DNA from: J027 sp965215855
Lineage (GTDB): Bacteria > Chloroflexota > Anaerolineae > Aggregatilineales > J027
Assembly (NCBI GenBank): GCA_965215855.1
Contig: CBDCER010000002.1
Span: 1-64,000 of the forward strand
DNA length: 64,000 nt
Direction of reading: 5' to 3'
A program made the position numbers and the translations under genes. Below are positions 50,764-59,701 of the stretch, in pieces; position 1 is the first letter of the stretch, and the number at the start of each line of letters is the position of its first letter. The notes below the pieces were generated by a model that was not told where the DNA came from, made no database searches, and saw only the letters and a list, made by a program, of their open reading frames with translations.

Positions 50764-51198
50764 CTACTCAGCATTCTTCTGGGTAGTCTGGAGTGCATCC
50801 CAAGCCTTTTCAAATGAGTCGGCGGGGACCAGCAGATGATCGCGGGAAAAGGCGCTGAAGGCCATGATCGGCACACCCGCATCGGCTAGAATACGGGCGA
50901 CTAATGCCATAAAGCCGACCAGCGATAGATCGAGTTCAATATCGAAGGTGATAAGGCGATAGTCACCAGCCTGATGGGCAGTGGGCAAGCGGCGGCCATA
51001 TTCCTCCCAGGCAGCCAACGGCATAACGAGTGTCACTTCGTCTTTGTCGGCAATCAGCGTAGTGAACGGCTCGGCGATTTGCGCCAGAATACCGGCTCCG
51101 GCCCAAATGGCATTGGGAGGCAGCTTAATCAGCGTATAGATGTCTTCGTCAGTAAATAGTGTGCCGTTGGCAAGAGCAGCATGAGCAGATGTTTTCAT
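50764..51198 (-). CDS. ACT-domain protein (CASTOR/ACT_7-like)
   Basis: 144 residues that read as two consecutive ACT-type modules. The first includes AIWAGAGILAQIAEPFTTLIADKDEVTLVMP. The second has YRLITFDIELDLSLVGFMALVARILADAGVPIMAFSAFSRDHLLVP, the pattern of the ACT_7 group found in CASTOR-type amino-acid sensors. Such domains bind free amino acids. The start is the ATG at 51198 with AGGTG before it (a GTG at 51207 is also in frame). It follows the SerK-like gene directly, which makes an amino-acid-linked role for the operon likely. Confidence 0.75.
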   Translation of the reverse strand: MKTSAHAALANGTLFTDEDIYTLIKLPPNAIWAGAGILAQIAEPFTTLIADKDEVTLVMPLAAWEEYGRRLPTAHQAGDYRLITFDIELDLSLVGFMALVARILADAGVPIMAFSAFSRDHLLVPADSFEKAWDALQTTQKNAE

Positions 51199-51207
51199 CA
51201 ATTGCAC

Positions 51208-52113
51208 CTAATCATCAAACGTATAAATGGCTTCGGCATAAAAGCGAACGGCTCGTTGTTGAGTGCGCTCAGTGATCCACTGTTCCAGGGTACGATTCTT
51301 GTCGGCGAGTGACGTATCGGGATCGAAGAGACGCTCCAAAGGATAAAGTAGGCGCATTGCCCGCCCCTGGATGATATGGCGTGAAATACCTGGCGGCAGA
51401 AGAATCTGTTCACGGGCTGCCAGCAAGATTTCGGATGGGTCATAATGTGGAAACACCACCAGCGCCGTCACGTCGGGGAACATCTGGGCCACGTTATCAG
51501 GATGTGCGGTGTTGATGCGCTCCAACATGGAACGTTCCTTATAAACGTCCACAACAGCCCGCAATTGTTTAGTGCGAAGGCGTATATCGTAGTCATCAGA
51601 GGTTACGATATAGCCAGCCTGATTGTCGGTGAAGTCAATGATATAGGCCAATGCCTGTCGCTTGGCGAGGGCCGCACGGGCGGAAAGCAAGTCGGAGCGA
51701 GTGATGTGAACATGATCAAGAGCATCAATACCAGCCAGAATCTCCTGGGCTGATAAATCGGCGACAACATGATTCCAGGTGTCGAGCGCAACCTGACCAG
51801 ACTCATAATCTACCACCTGAACAAGAATGTGTGGATAACCAAGAGCTTGCATCGCATGGCAACGGTTAGCCCCATCCAGGACGACATACAACTCATTGCT
51901 ATCGGGCAAAGGTGTCACCAACGGCGGATGTAGCCAAATACCCGATTCTTCAATGCGCTTGACGAGCGGCATACTGCGTTGGGCGTCGTACTCTTCGTGC
52001 GGCAAGACACTACTGGTGGGAACAATACGCAAAACAGGCGGTGGAACCTCCAAGATGGCTTCTTGACTGCGGACGGTCATAACTAAGTTCGATTCCTCAT
52101 CAATAAAAATCAT
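51208..52113 (-). CDS. ParB/sulfiredoxin-fold protein, SerK/SbnI-like
   Basis: 301 residues. The N-terminal domain (about 28-110) has the ParB/Srx fold pattern: VLPHEEYD, then SMPLVKRIEESGIWLHPPLV, then YVVLDGANRCHAMQALGY. This order and the HEE motif resemble SerK and SbnI, kinases that phosphorylate free L-serine, more than chromosomal ParB. The conserved glutamate after the histidine, used in SerK, is present. The C-terminal part (about 150-301) is not recognised. It is the first gene of the leftward operon; AGGGGG precedes the ATG. The downstream ACT gene supports an amino-acid role. Serine kinase activity is inference. Confidence 0.7.
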   Translation of the reverse strand: MIFIDEESNLVMTVRSQEAILEVPPPVLRIVPTSSVLPHEEYDAQRSMPLVKRIEESGIWLHPPLVTPLPDSNELYVVLDGANRCHAMQALGYPHILVQVVDYESGQVALDTWNHVVADLSAQEILAGIDALDHVHITRSDLLSARAALAKRQALAYIIDFTDNQAGYIVTSDDYDIRLRTKQLRAVVDVYKERSMLERINTAHPDNVAQMFPDVTALVVFPHYDPSEILLAAREQILLPPGISRHIIQGRAMRLLYPLERLFDPDTSLADKNRTLEQWITERTQQRAVRFYAEAIYTFDD

Positions 52114-52255
52114 GAACGCCCCCTATTGTACATCGGGCGTCGGCAAAGCGGCATTAAAAGCACATCAGAAATAATGGCGCTTCTATCAAAGTTGGTCTAT
52201 CATTGCTCTAAAGTGAAATTGTACTTAATCTCCCAGATACCAGGAGGCCGACACA

Positions 52256-53959
52256 ATGCGACGTCTTTTTCTAGCCCTGATGTTATTAGGAGCGCTACTA
52301 TTCGGGGCTTCTTTTGTTCCCCAAGAAGCAGCCGCACAGGATGGTGGAGGCACGGTCCAACACGTCGTAAAGGCGGGCGAAACGCTCTACAGCATTTCTC
52401 GCCAATATGGTGTGACCGTCGCAGCCATGGCTGAAGCGAATGATATTGCCGATGTAAATTTGATCTATGAAGGACAGGTACTCACGATTCCCGCCAGGGG
52501 TGCGACACCAACCACTACACCAGACACTGGCACGGAGACCGCAACGCCTGATACAACTACGCCAACGGCAACCACATCGCCTCCCAGTGAAGGAGTTGTC
52601 CACACGGTTCAGGCTGGTGAGAATCTGTTCCGCATCTCGTTGCGCTACGGCACAACAGTTCGCGCTATTATGGAATTGAATGGGCTGGAAAACCCCAATA
52701 TCATCTATGTGGGTCAACAAATTCGCATCCCCGGTGGTGCAGAAGCAGCAGGAACAGCCACACCGACTCCAGCAGCCACCACCGAAATAACTGCTGCGGC
52801 AACTGAAGCCACCACCGAAGTAACTGCTACTGAGGCTGCGACAACTGAAACCACTGCAACCCAAGCCGCACCTACTGAAGCTGCCCCCACGGAAGCAGCC
52901 TCTACACAAGTGGCTGATGCTGGCACACCCGGGCCTGCCGCTACTGTGACCTTCGATTTCGGTATCCAGATTGAATTGCAAGGTCAAGATACCAACGTCG
53001 TCATTGGGCGTGTGCAGGAGCTAGGAATGCGTTGGGTCAGGCAAGACATTGACTGGGGCATGTATGAACCAACAAAAGGCAGCATTGATTTCGCCGCGCT
53101 AGAAAACCTCATCATCCCGTTGGCAGAAGCCAATCTCAATGTAATGTTAACCGTCACCGGAGCGCCGGATTGGGCACGAAGCAGCCCCGGCAATGGGCCA
53201 CCAACCAATTTCCAGGATTATGCCGACTTTGTGGGAGCATTGGCAGTCCGCTACCAGGGACGTGTAAAAGCCTACGAGATTTGGGATGAGCCGAATCTGG
53301 GTGCAAATTGGAATAATAGCCCGAACGCCAGCCAATACGTGCAAATGCTCAATCTGGCTTACAACGCGATTAAGGCTACCGATGCAGGTGCTGTGGTAGT
53401 GACGGCAGGTCTGGCCCCGACTGCTACAAATGACGGCGTGTTAGCGATAGATGACCGAGTTTTCCTGGAACAAATGTATCAGGCCGGTGTATCGGGTTCA
53501 GCCGATGCTATTGGGGCACACGCCTATGGGTTTGGCAATCCGCCAGAAGCAGACTGTTGTGGACAAGATCCAGAGAACATTCCGGGATGGAATAACGATA
53601 CGCATTTCTTCATGCAGGAAACGCTGGAAGCCTACCGCGCCATCATGACCAAGTACAATGACACCGCGAAATTCATCTGGGTGACAGAATTCGGTTGGGG
53701 CAGTTCGCAAGGTTTCCCGGTGGAAGTTGATCCTGGCTTCGGTTTTGTGAACTATGTGTCGTTGGATCAGCAATCCATCTATACGATTGAAGCCTACCAG
53801 CTGGGAGAATCACTGGAATATGTGGGGCCAATGTTCGCCTGGAACCTCAACTCGTGTCAGGTCTATGGATTGGCCGCTTATCAATGCTTCTGGAGTATGC
53901 TTGATCCCGCGGGTAATCCCCGACCAGTGTTCTTCGCTGTGCGCGATTTGAGCAAATAA
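52256..53959 (+). CDS. Secreted LysM protein with clan GH-A glycosidase-like domain
   Basis: 567 residues: a signal peptide (to about residue 28, AAAQ), two LysM domains (about 37-82 and 118-163) that should bind peptidoglycan or similar glycans, a long Thr/Ala/Glu-rich linker, and a TIM-barrel domain (about 230-567). The barrel has the acid/base glutamate E345 in YEIWDEPNL and the nucleophile E478 in WVTEFGW, as in GH39/GH5-type enzymes. It is likely a wall-bound glycosidase. AGGAGG sits 7 bases before the ATG. It is convergent with the second glycosidase-like gene and shares its terminator. Confidence 0.88.
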   Translation: MRRLFLALMLLGALLFGASFVPQEAAAQDGGGTVQHVVKAGETLYSISRQYGVTVAAMAEANDIADVNLIYEGQVLTIPARGATPTTTPDTGTETATPDTTTPTATTSPPSEGVVHTVQAGENLFRISLRYGTTVRAIMELNGLENPNIIYVGQQIRIPGGAEAAGTATPTPAATTEITAAATEATTEVTATEAATTETTATQAAPTEAAPTEAASTQVADAGTPGPAATVTFDFGIQIELQGQDTNVVIGRVQELGMRWVRQDIDWGMYEPTKGSIDFAALENLIIPLAEANLNVMLTVTGAPDWARSSPGNGPPTNFQDYADFVGALAVRYQGRVKAYEIWDEPNLGANWNNSPNASQYVQMLNLAYNAIKATDAGAVVVTAGLAPTATNDGVLAIDDRVFLEQMYQAGVSGSADAIGAHAYGFGNPPEADCCGQDPENIPGWNNDTHFFMQETLEAYRAIMTKYNDTAKFIWVTEFGWGSSQGFPVEVDPGFGFVNYVSLDQQSIYTIEAYQLGESLEYVGPMFAWNLNSCQVYGLAAYQCFWSMLDPAGNPRPVFFAVRDLSK

Positions 53960-54019
53960 TCCATAGCTTTGCCGGGGACAGCAATTTTCTCTTTGCCGTC
54001 CAATAATTCAAAATATGTG

Positions 54020-54050
54020 CCGGCTTCCACGTTTTGTGGAAGCCGGTATT
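54020..54050. terminator. Bidirectional rho-independent terminator
   Basis: An 11-bp perfect stem (54020-54030 with 54036-54046, 5-nt loop) is followed by TATTTA on the plus strand and by CACATATTTT on the minus strand. It stands between two convergent genes and can end both transcripts. Confidence 0.85.
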
Positions 54051-54053
54051 TAC

Positions 54054-56465
54054 TTATGGTTGGGGACCGCCGATAGGATCACCGCCTGGCGCAGGTATGG
54101 TGATAGCGATAGTCGGAGTAGGCGATGATTGGGGCGCAGTCGCGGTGGGTAACACTGACGGTGTTTGGCTGATTGATGGCGTGCGCGTAGGTGCTAATGT
54201 CGGCATTTCGAGCGTGCCTTCAGGAGCAGCGATGCGGAAAATTCGCAGAGCAAGCTGGCTGTCAATAGGGAGTAACTGAATGCGAAGTGTGTGATCGCTG
54301 TCATCGACCAGCCGCATTCGTTCCTCACCAATGATGTTTCCTGTGTGTGTATCCCAAAATTCGACACGATAATCACCAATTGGCATGTCGGACACATCTA
54401 AGCGGAAATCCAGGGGGATAATCGTAGCTTCAGAACGCACCTGATCCCAGGTATAGTCACGGTGGTGAATCCAAACCAGAGCGACACCAGCCGACTCATC
54501 TGCAAGGGCTAATGTGCGGAGCGGGGCACGATAGTCGGCGATTTCCAGGTATTCTAGTTGGAGCCAATCATCACCCAGATTATCCAGGACAACCGTATGC
54601 TGGCCTGCCGTAAGCGGAATCTGGAAGTTGGTCGCGTCGGTATTAGCCGAGAGATCCAACAGCGCAGCCGTGATGCCATCAATGGTCACCACTAGCTGGG
54701 CATCTGCTTCGGTGGACGTATTGCGAATGGCGATGGTGAGCGTGGTATCTACGGGTGGCGTAATAATAAAGGTCTGGGGGCGGCTGTTGGCGGCATTGAA
54801 GCGGCGGCCATAAAGATAGCTCGACATACGAGTGATAGGCGGAGTCGCGCCATCGGCAGTGATACGATAGATGACATCGGGTGGCGAGGCGCTGCGGAAC
54901 TGGCGATTGAAATCATCCAGGCGCAATGGCTCATATCGAATTGGTGTGGCAGCCACGAGACCCGGTTCGATGGAATGAAGATTGAGCGCATTCCAGGGTA
55001 CACCCTCGGTAAAAAATCGCAATGGAGTATAAAAGTGATAGAGATCCTGCGGGTCAATATAGGTATCCCACCACCAGGGCATAGCGCCGCCCGCCGCACC
55101 CGACAGGACTGTGGCCCACATCGTATTCTGAATATGGACTCCCGTAGGATCGTCGTCGGTGGGTTCAAACCAGGGATTGATAGAAAACTCGGTGAGCAGA
55201 ACGGGTCGCGGAACAAGTGATAAAGTTTCAGAGAGAGTAGCGAGCGTTAGAGTAACTTGATCGCTGGTCGGTTCAATGGGGCGAGCCTGATAGACCCGTG
55301 TCTGGCTGAAGTCCAGCAACGGATTCTGCTGAACGGTCTCTTGAAAATTAAGTGTACCGACGGTTATCAGATGGTTGTTTACATCGTATTCTTGCAAGGT
55401 TTCAATCATGCCGGATAGCCATTCAGTGTCACGTTCGGCACTGAAAGCCGCCATACGATCCAGGGCATCGACCATCTCCCAGGCAAAGATATGGGTGCTG
55501 TAGCCCCAGCGGGCCGCAACATAGCGCAGGCGTTGTTTGAGCCAGTCCTGAGCAGTGGAGCTGAAGAAAATCTCGCCAGGGCCTTGTAGCCCCCCACCCT
55601 GCCGGACATTGTAAGGATGGTTGTCGAAATCGCTGCTGATGTTGGGGCGCGGTGGTGATGTGGGGACATTGACTGGCACACCAGCATATTCGCGGAATGC
55701 TTGATTCCAGATGAGGACAACCTGCAAATAAATGCCATGCGACTCAGCAGCTTCAACAATCTGGTCGAAGCGCCAAGCGGCCTGTTGGCCCGCTTCGCCA
55801 TATTGCCCCAACGGCGGTGTCCATTCCAGGCCAATGAACCAGGGCACATCAATATAGATTCGAGCATAATTTGCTCCGGCAGTTTCCAGTTGATCTAGCC
55901 AGCGCAGATAGGTGTAGATACCACCGCCGTCTTCCCATGACCATCCCAGATTTTGACCGATGGGAAAATAGGATGCGCCATCATCAAAGTCAAAATAGCG
56001 TCCATTGTCAGCAATGCGAACATAGCCGGGATTCGTACCTGTCGTGACATCAAAGCGTCCGTTATCAACAACTGCTGACTCGTCCGCAATGGTAGCATTA
56101 ACTGTGTAGCGCCATGCGCCAACTTCATCAGGCGCAAATCGCACATGCCATTCACCCTCGCCTTGGGGTTCCAACACTTCAGCGAGACAATCGTTTTCAC
56201 AAACATCGGCATAGGGTTGCATGTAAAAAGCAGGAACCTGTACTGTTCGTCCACTAGGAGCGGTAAACGTAGCGCTGACATCCACCTGAGCGGCATCATA
56301 GGGATTGGAATAGTCGCCGGGAACAGTGAAGCTGGTTTCAAAACGTTCGTAGCGAGTCAAGGTATCCTGAGCATGGGTAGGTATCTGGCGTGCAGCAATA
56401 CTCCAACCCAGAATCAGGATGCAAATAAGCAAGATCACGATGAGGGGTCGTTTTGCGGTTCTCAT
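54054..56465 (-). CDS. Secreted DUF5060/clan GH-A-like protein with altered catalytic site
   Basis: 803 residues. A signal peptide or anchor helix (about 10-26) is followed by a DUF5060-type Ig-like domain (FETSFTVPGDYSNPYD... EGEWHVRFAPDEVGAWRYTVNA), then a TIM barrel (about 150-480), beta domains and a Thr/Pro-rich tail. In relatives the acid/base glutamate sits in a W-E-x-x-N-E-x-D motif; here it is FAWEMVDALD, with A where E is expected. The probable nucleophile in PVLLTEFSINPW is kept. The protein may have lost hydrolase activity and serve in binding. It is convergent with the LysM glycosidase gene. Confidence 0.82.
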   Translation of the reverse strand: MRTAKRPLIVILLICILILGWSIAARQIPTHAQDTLTRYERFETSFTVPGDYSNPYDAAQVDVSATFTAPSGRTVQVPAFYMQPYADVCENDCLAEVLEPQGEGEWHVRFAPDEVGAWRYTVNATIADESAVVDNGRFDVTTGTNPGYVRIADNGRYFDFDDGASYFPIGQNLGWSWEDGGGIYTYLRWLDQLETAGANYARIYIDVPWFIGLEWTPPLGQYGEAGQQAAWRFDQIVEAAESHGIYLQVVLIWNQAFREYAGVPVNVPTSPPRPNISSDFDNHPYNVRQGGGLQGPGEIFFSSTAQDWLKQRLRYVAARWGYSTHIFAWEMVDALDRMAAFSAERDTEWLSGMIETLQEYDVNNHLITVGTLNFQETVQQNPLLDFSQTRVYQARPIEPTSDQVTLTLATLSETLSLVPRPVLLTEFSINPWFEPTDDDPTGVHIQNTMWATVLSGAAGGAMPWWWDTYIDPQDLYHFYTPLRFFTEGVPWNALNLHSIEPGLVAATPIRYEPLRLDDFNRQFRSASPPDVIYRITADGATPPITRMSSYLYGRRFNAANSRPQTFIITPPVDTTLTIAIRNTSTEADAQLVVTIDGITAALLDLSANTDATNFQIPLTAGQHTVVLDNLGDDWLQLEYLEIADYRAPLRTLALADESAGVALVWIHHRDYTWDQVRSEATIIPLDFRLDVSDMPIGDYRVEFWDTHTGNIIGEERMRLVDDSDHTLRIQLLPIDSQLALRIFRIAAPEGTLEMPTLAPTRTPSISQTPSVLPTATAPQSSPTPTIAITIPAPGGDPIGGPQP

Positions 56466-56483
56466 GGTTCGAGTGTATCCAAA

Positions 56484-56648
56484 TTGGTTTTGGGTTCAAG
56501 GGCGTTTTGCCAACGCCTGCCCGATTATACCCCGAAAGAACGGGCCAATACATTGATTGGCGCTTATAAACAATTTTCAGTAGCAGATGCGGCTCTGGAA
56601 CGCGGAGCAAATCTGGATCTGGAAACTCTTCTGGAACAATTTCAATGA
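56484..56648 (+). CDS. Possible small gene or fragment
   Basis: A 54-codon frame from a TTG at 56484, ending YTPKERANTLIGAYKQFSVADAALERGANLDLETLLEQFQ-like residues. The helical, charged composition looks protein-like, and it resembles the C-terminal tail of a longer protein. There is no good ribosome site and it overlaps the probable promoter region of the leftward glycosidase-like gene. It may be a truncated relic. Confidence 0.25.
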   Translation: MVLGSRAFCQRLPDYTPKERANTLIGAYKQFSVADAALERGANLDLETLLEQFQ

Positions 56649-56676
56649 GGTTGCCGCAAAATTCCCCATATCCCGA

Positions 56677-56682
56677 TATAAT
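56677..56682 (+). promoter_or_regulatory. Putative -10 box of the BMP-type importer operon
   Basis: A perfect TATAAT lies 62 bases before the ATG at 56744. The best -35-like hexamer (TTGCCG at 56651) is 20 bases upstream, longer than ideal. The inferred leader is about 55 nt. Confidence 0.45.
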
Positions 56683-56743
56683 GGTAAACAGATCGGCACT
56701 TTTAGCCGACGATGGATAATTAAGACTTATGTGGAGGAAAAAT

Positions 56744-57967
56744 ATGTTCAAGAAGCTGGCAGCTATCGTTGCTATGCTCATATTGGTGACGATGGTCGCC
56801 AACGTTGTAGTACCAGCAACCGCACCTGCGGAAGCACAAGACGAGTTCGTCTTTGGAATGATCCTCGTTGGGCCATTCGACGATAATGGCTGGAGCGAAG
56901 CGCATTTCGAGGCGGGTCTCTATGTAGAGGAAAACGTTGAAGGCGCACGGATGGTGTGGGTAGACAAGTTCAATCCCGCCGACTCACCAGAGCTAACAAT
57001 GGAAGCTGTCGTATCGGAAATGGTGGAAGCCGAGGGCGCTCAACTCATTATCGCCAATTCGGATGATATGAAGGAAGACATTACCGCTGTGGCCCCAAAT
57101 TTTCCCGATGTAGTGTTTATTCATATTTCGGGTGATGGTGCGTTGACAGGCGATGCCTCCGAAAATCTGGGCAATATCATGGGTAATATGACCTATGGCA
57201 AGATGATCGCGGGCTGTGCAGCTGCATTGAAGACTCAGACAGGTCGTATCGGCTATCTGGGGCCGCTAATCAACCACGAAACTCGCCGCCTGACCGCCGC
57301 TGCTTATTTGGGCGCTCAATATTGCTACGAAAACTATCGTGGTATGGACGCGGGTGATCTGGAATTCGAGGTTGTCTGGATCGGGTTCTGGTTCAATATT
57401 CCGGGTGTTACGTTAGACCCGACAGAGGTCGCCAACGACTTCTTCAACACCGGCGCAGATGTCGTGATTTCGGGCATCGACACCACGCAAGCATTGGTCG
57501 TTGCAGGACAGCGTGCCGCCGAGGGCGATGAAGTATGGGCAATCCCCTACGATTTCGAGTCGGCATGTGGTGAAGCGCCGGAAATTTGCCTGGGTGTACC
57601 CTATTTCAACTGGGGTCCTGACTATGTCGAGACTATCCAGGCTGTCATGGATGGAACCTGGGAGCAGACCTGGGAATGGAACCCACCCTATTGGGAAGAC
57701 ATTAATGACCATGATCAAAGCCCAGTTGGGTTTGTGTATGGCGATGCATTGTCAGAAGATGACATCGCAGCATTGGACGAGTTTGTCGCGGGTCTGGCGG
57801 CGGGTTACGCTGGCGAAGAAGATGGCATCAACCTCTTTGCTGGCCCACTGAACTATCAGGACGGCTCGGTTTATCTGGAAGAAGGCGAAGTTGCTACAGA
57901 AGAACAAATCTGGTATCTGGAGCAATTGTTGGAGGGTATGGAAGGCTTGAGCGAAGCTGAAGGCTAG
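56744..57967 (+). CDS. BMP-family substrate-binding protein (nucleoside-type ABC importer)
   Basis: 407 residues. A signal peptide (about 1-29, PAEAQ) lacks a lipobox cysteine, whereas most BMP proteins are lipoproteins. The mature protein has the family pattern: FGMILVGPFDDNGWSEAHFEAG, QLIIANSDDM, FPDVVFIHISGD, then GYLGPLINHETRRLTAAAYLGA and ISGIDTTQALVVAGQRAAEG. BMP proteins such as PnrA bind purine nucleosides. TGGAGG precedes the ATG at a 6-base spacing. It is the first gene of the importer operon. Substrate specificity is inferred, since the nucleoside-contact residues cannot be checked here. Confidence 0.9.
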   Translation: MFKKLAAIVAMLILVTMVANVVVPATAPAEAQDEFVFGMILVGPFDDNGWSEAHFEAGLYVEENVEGARMVWVDKFNPADSPELTMEAVVSEMVEAEGAQLIIANSDDMKEDITAVAPNFPDVVFIHISGDGALTGDASENLGNIMGNMTYGKMIAGCAAALKTQTGRIGYLGPLINHETRRLTAAAYLGAQYCYENYRGMDAGDLEFEVVWIGFWFNIPGVTLDPTEVANDFFNTGADVVISGIDTTQALVVAGQRAAEGDEVWAIPYDFESACGEAPEICLGVPYFNWGPDYVETIQAVMDGTWEQTWEWNPPYWEDINDHDQSPVGFVYGDALSEDDIAALDEFVAGLAAGYAGEEDGINLFAGPLNYQDGSVYLEEGEVATEEQIWYLEQLLEGMEGLSEAEG

Positions 57968-58057
57968 ACTCCCTCATGGAATAAACGACTATCGGGGCAT
58001 GGCGGGTGCTGTGCCCCAACCTTTATGTGGCAAACTAATGGTTATTTGAGAACGCTT

Positions 58058-59701
58058 ATGCAAGTCGAAATCCGTGACATCTGTAAGTATTTTGGTCCGG
58101 TGCGTGCCAACGATGGCATCTCGTTCACATTTGAAAGCGGGAAAATTTACGCCATTTTGGGAGAAAACGGCGCCGGAAAAAGCACATTAATGAAGATCCT
58201 CAGCGGCTACCAATCACCCACCAAAGGGCAAATCGTCATTGATGAGCGGGCTGTTGCGTTGGATAGCCCCAGCGAGGCAATTGTTCATGGGATTGGGATG
58301 TTGTATCAAGACCCGCTCGATTTTGCCCCTCTCACTGTTTTAGAAAACTACATCAGCGGACGCCCCGGTGGGTTTTCATTGGGGCGCGGTGCAGCGCGGG
58401 CTGATTTACAAAAACACTGTGCGGCACTCGGTTTTAGTCTAAATCCCAACGCCTTATTGGAGTCGTTGACGGTTGGTGAACGCCAACAACTGGAAATCGT
58501 GCGACTGATTTCGCTGGGCGTGCGTTTCCTCATTTTAGACGAGCCAACGACAGGCATCTCTGCCGAGCAAAAAACGCAGTTGTTCAATACGCTGAAACGC
58601 CTGGCACACGAAGAGGATATGGCGGTTGCCATTGTGTCGCACAAGCTGACCGATGTAGAAGAGTTATGTGATGCAGTAATGGTTCTGCGACGCGGCAAGC
58701 TGGTCGGTCAACGAGAACTGCCCTGCCCCACTAAAACGCTGGTGGAGCTAATGTTTGGCAAGTACATTGAGAAAGCCCAAGTTGAGCAAGTGGAAAAAGG
58801 GCGACCGATGCTGACCATTGAGCAACTGCCAATCCATGCGCGGCTTTTCTCCATTCCCGAAATTGATTTGACCGTACACGAAAGTGAAGTGATTGGCCTG
58901 GCTGGACTGGATGGTAGTGGACAAGATGATTTCATGCGCGAAATCGCGGGTATCAAGCGTCCAACATGGGCCGATCATGTATTTGCCGGGATTGTGCTGG
59001 TCATCGTCTGGTTACTTTCGGGGCATATCCTGGAAGAATCACGCGAATTGATGGCGTTGTTACGAATGACTGCGCTGGTACTGGTGATTGCGCCAACATT
59101 ACACACACTATGGCAGGCAACCCGGCGACGCTTCCAAGAAAGTGACGCTCCCCGGTTGGCACTGGGTCAAACCACAATTGGCTGGCGGGGATATCGGGAT
59201 TTGCTGTCACGAGGTGTGGTCTATTTGCCCTCTGGCAGAATTGAGGAAGGGTTGGTCAGTGGCCTGACGGTAATGGAGCATGTGGCGTTAGCCTCGCGTC
59301 ATGGTGTGCCCTGGATCAACTGGTTGGGCGCATGGCGCAGAGCCAAAACTCTCATCAAGACCTTTGACGTGAGAGGGCGTCCGCTGGACCCGATTCAAAA
59401 CCTGTCGGGAGGTAATCAGCAGCGTGTATCGGTCGGGATGCTAGCAGACGAATTGCGCTTGATCTTGTTGGAAAATCCGACACGTGGTCTAGATGTGGAA
59501 AGCGCCCAGCGGATATGGTCGTTGTTGTTGCAGCGGCGCGAACAGGGCACATGCATCATCTTTAGCTCGCCTGATCTGGACGAAATCATTGATTACAGTG
59601 ACCGGGTGCTGGTCTTCTCATCAGGGCAAGTCACGTTGGTCGATGATGTTGAAAAGATGACCACCACGCATTTGGGTGAATTGATTGGGGGTAAACATTG
59701 A
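58058..59701 (+). CDS. Double ATPase of BMP-type ABC importer with membrane-hairpin insert
   Basis: 547 residues from the ATG at 58058 (a 58025 start is possible). Domain 1 is canonical: Walker A GENGAGKST (35-43), signature LTVGERQQ and Walker B LILDEPTTG. Domain 2 begins GLAGLDGSGQDD, the degenerate Walker A usual in YufO/RbsA types. It resumes as APRLALGQTTIGWRGYRDLLSRGVVYLP and ends with LSGGNQQRVSVG. Between the expected KRPT and RLALG an extra 61 residues (about 304-364) are inserted, including two strongly hydrophobic stretches (VFAGIVLVIVWLLSGHIL and TALVLVIAPTLHTLW). No frameshift is needed to read through. The stop overlaps the permease start by 4 bases. Confidence 0.9.
   Translation: MQVEIRDICKYFGPVRANDGISFTFESGKIYAILGENGAGKSTLMKILSGYQSPTKGQIVIDERAVALDSPSEAIVHGIGMLYQDPLDFAPLTVLENYISGRPGGFSLGRGAARADLQKHCAALGFSLNPNALLESLTVGERQQLEIVRLISLGVRFLILDEPTTGISAEQKTQLFNTLKRLAHEEDMAVAIVSHKLTDVEELCDAVMVLRRGKLVGQRELPCPTKTLVELMFGKYIEKAQVEQVEKGRPMLTIEQLPIHARLFSIPEIDLTVHESEVIGLAGLDGSGQDDFMREIAGIKRPTWADHVFAGIVLVIVWLLSGHILEESRELMALLRMTALVLVIAPTLHTLWQATRRRFQESDAPRLALGQTTIGWRGYRDLLSRGVVYLPSGRIEEGLVSGLTVMEHVALASRHGVPWINWLGAWRRAKTLIKTFDVRGRPLDPIQNLSGGNQQRVSVGMLADELRLILLENPTRGLDVESAQRIWSLLLQRREQGTCIIFSSPDLDEIIDYSDRVLVFSSGQVTLVDDVEKMTTTHLGELIGGKH

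Noticed and set aside
51208..52113. ParB chromosome-partition protein
   Set aside because: There is no ParA partner, and the HEE and DGANR pattern and the lack of a helix-turn-helix after the ParB fold favour a SerK-like protein.
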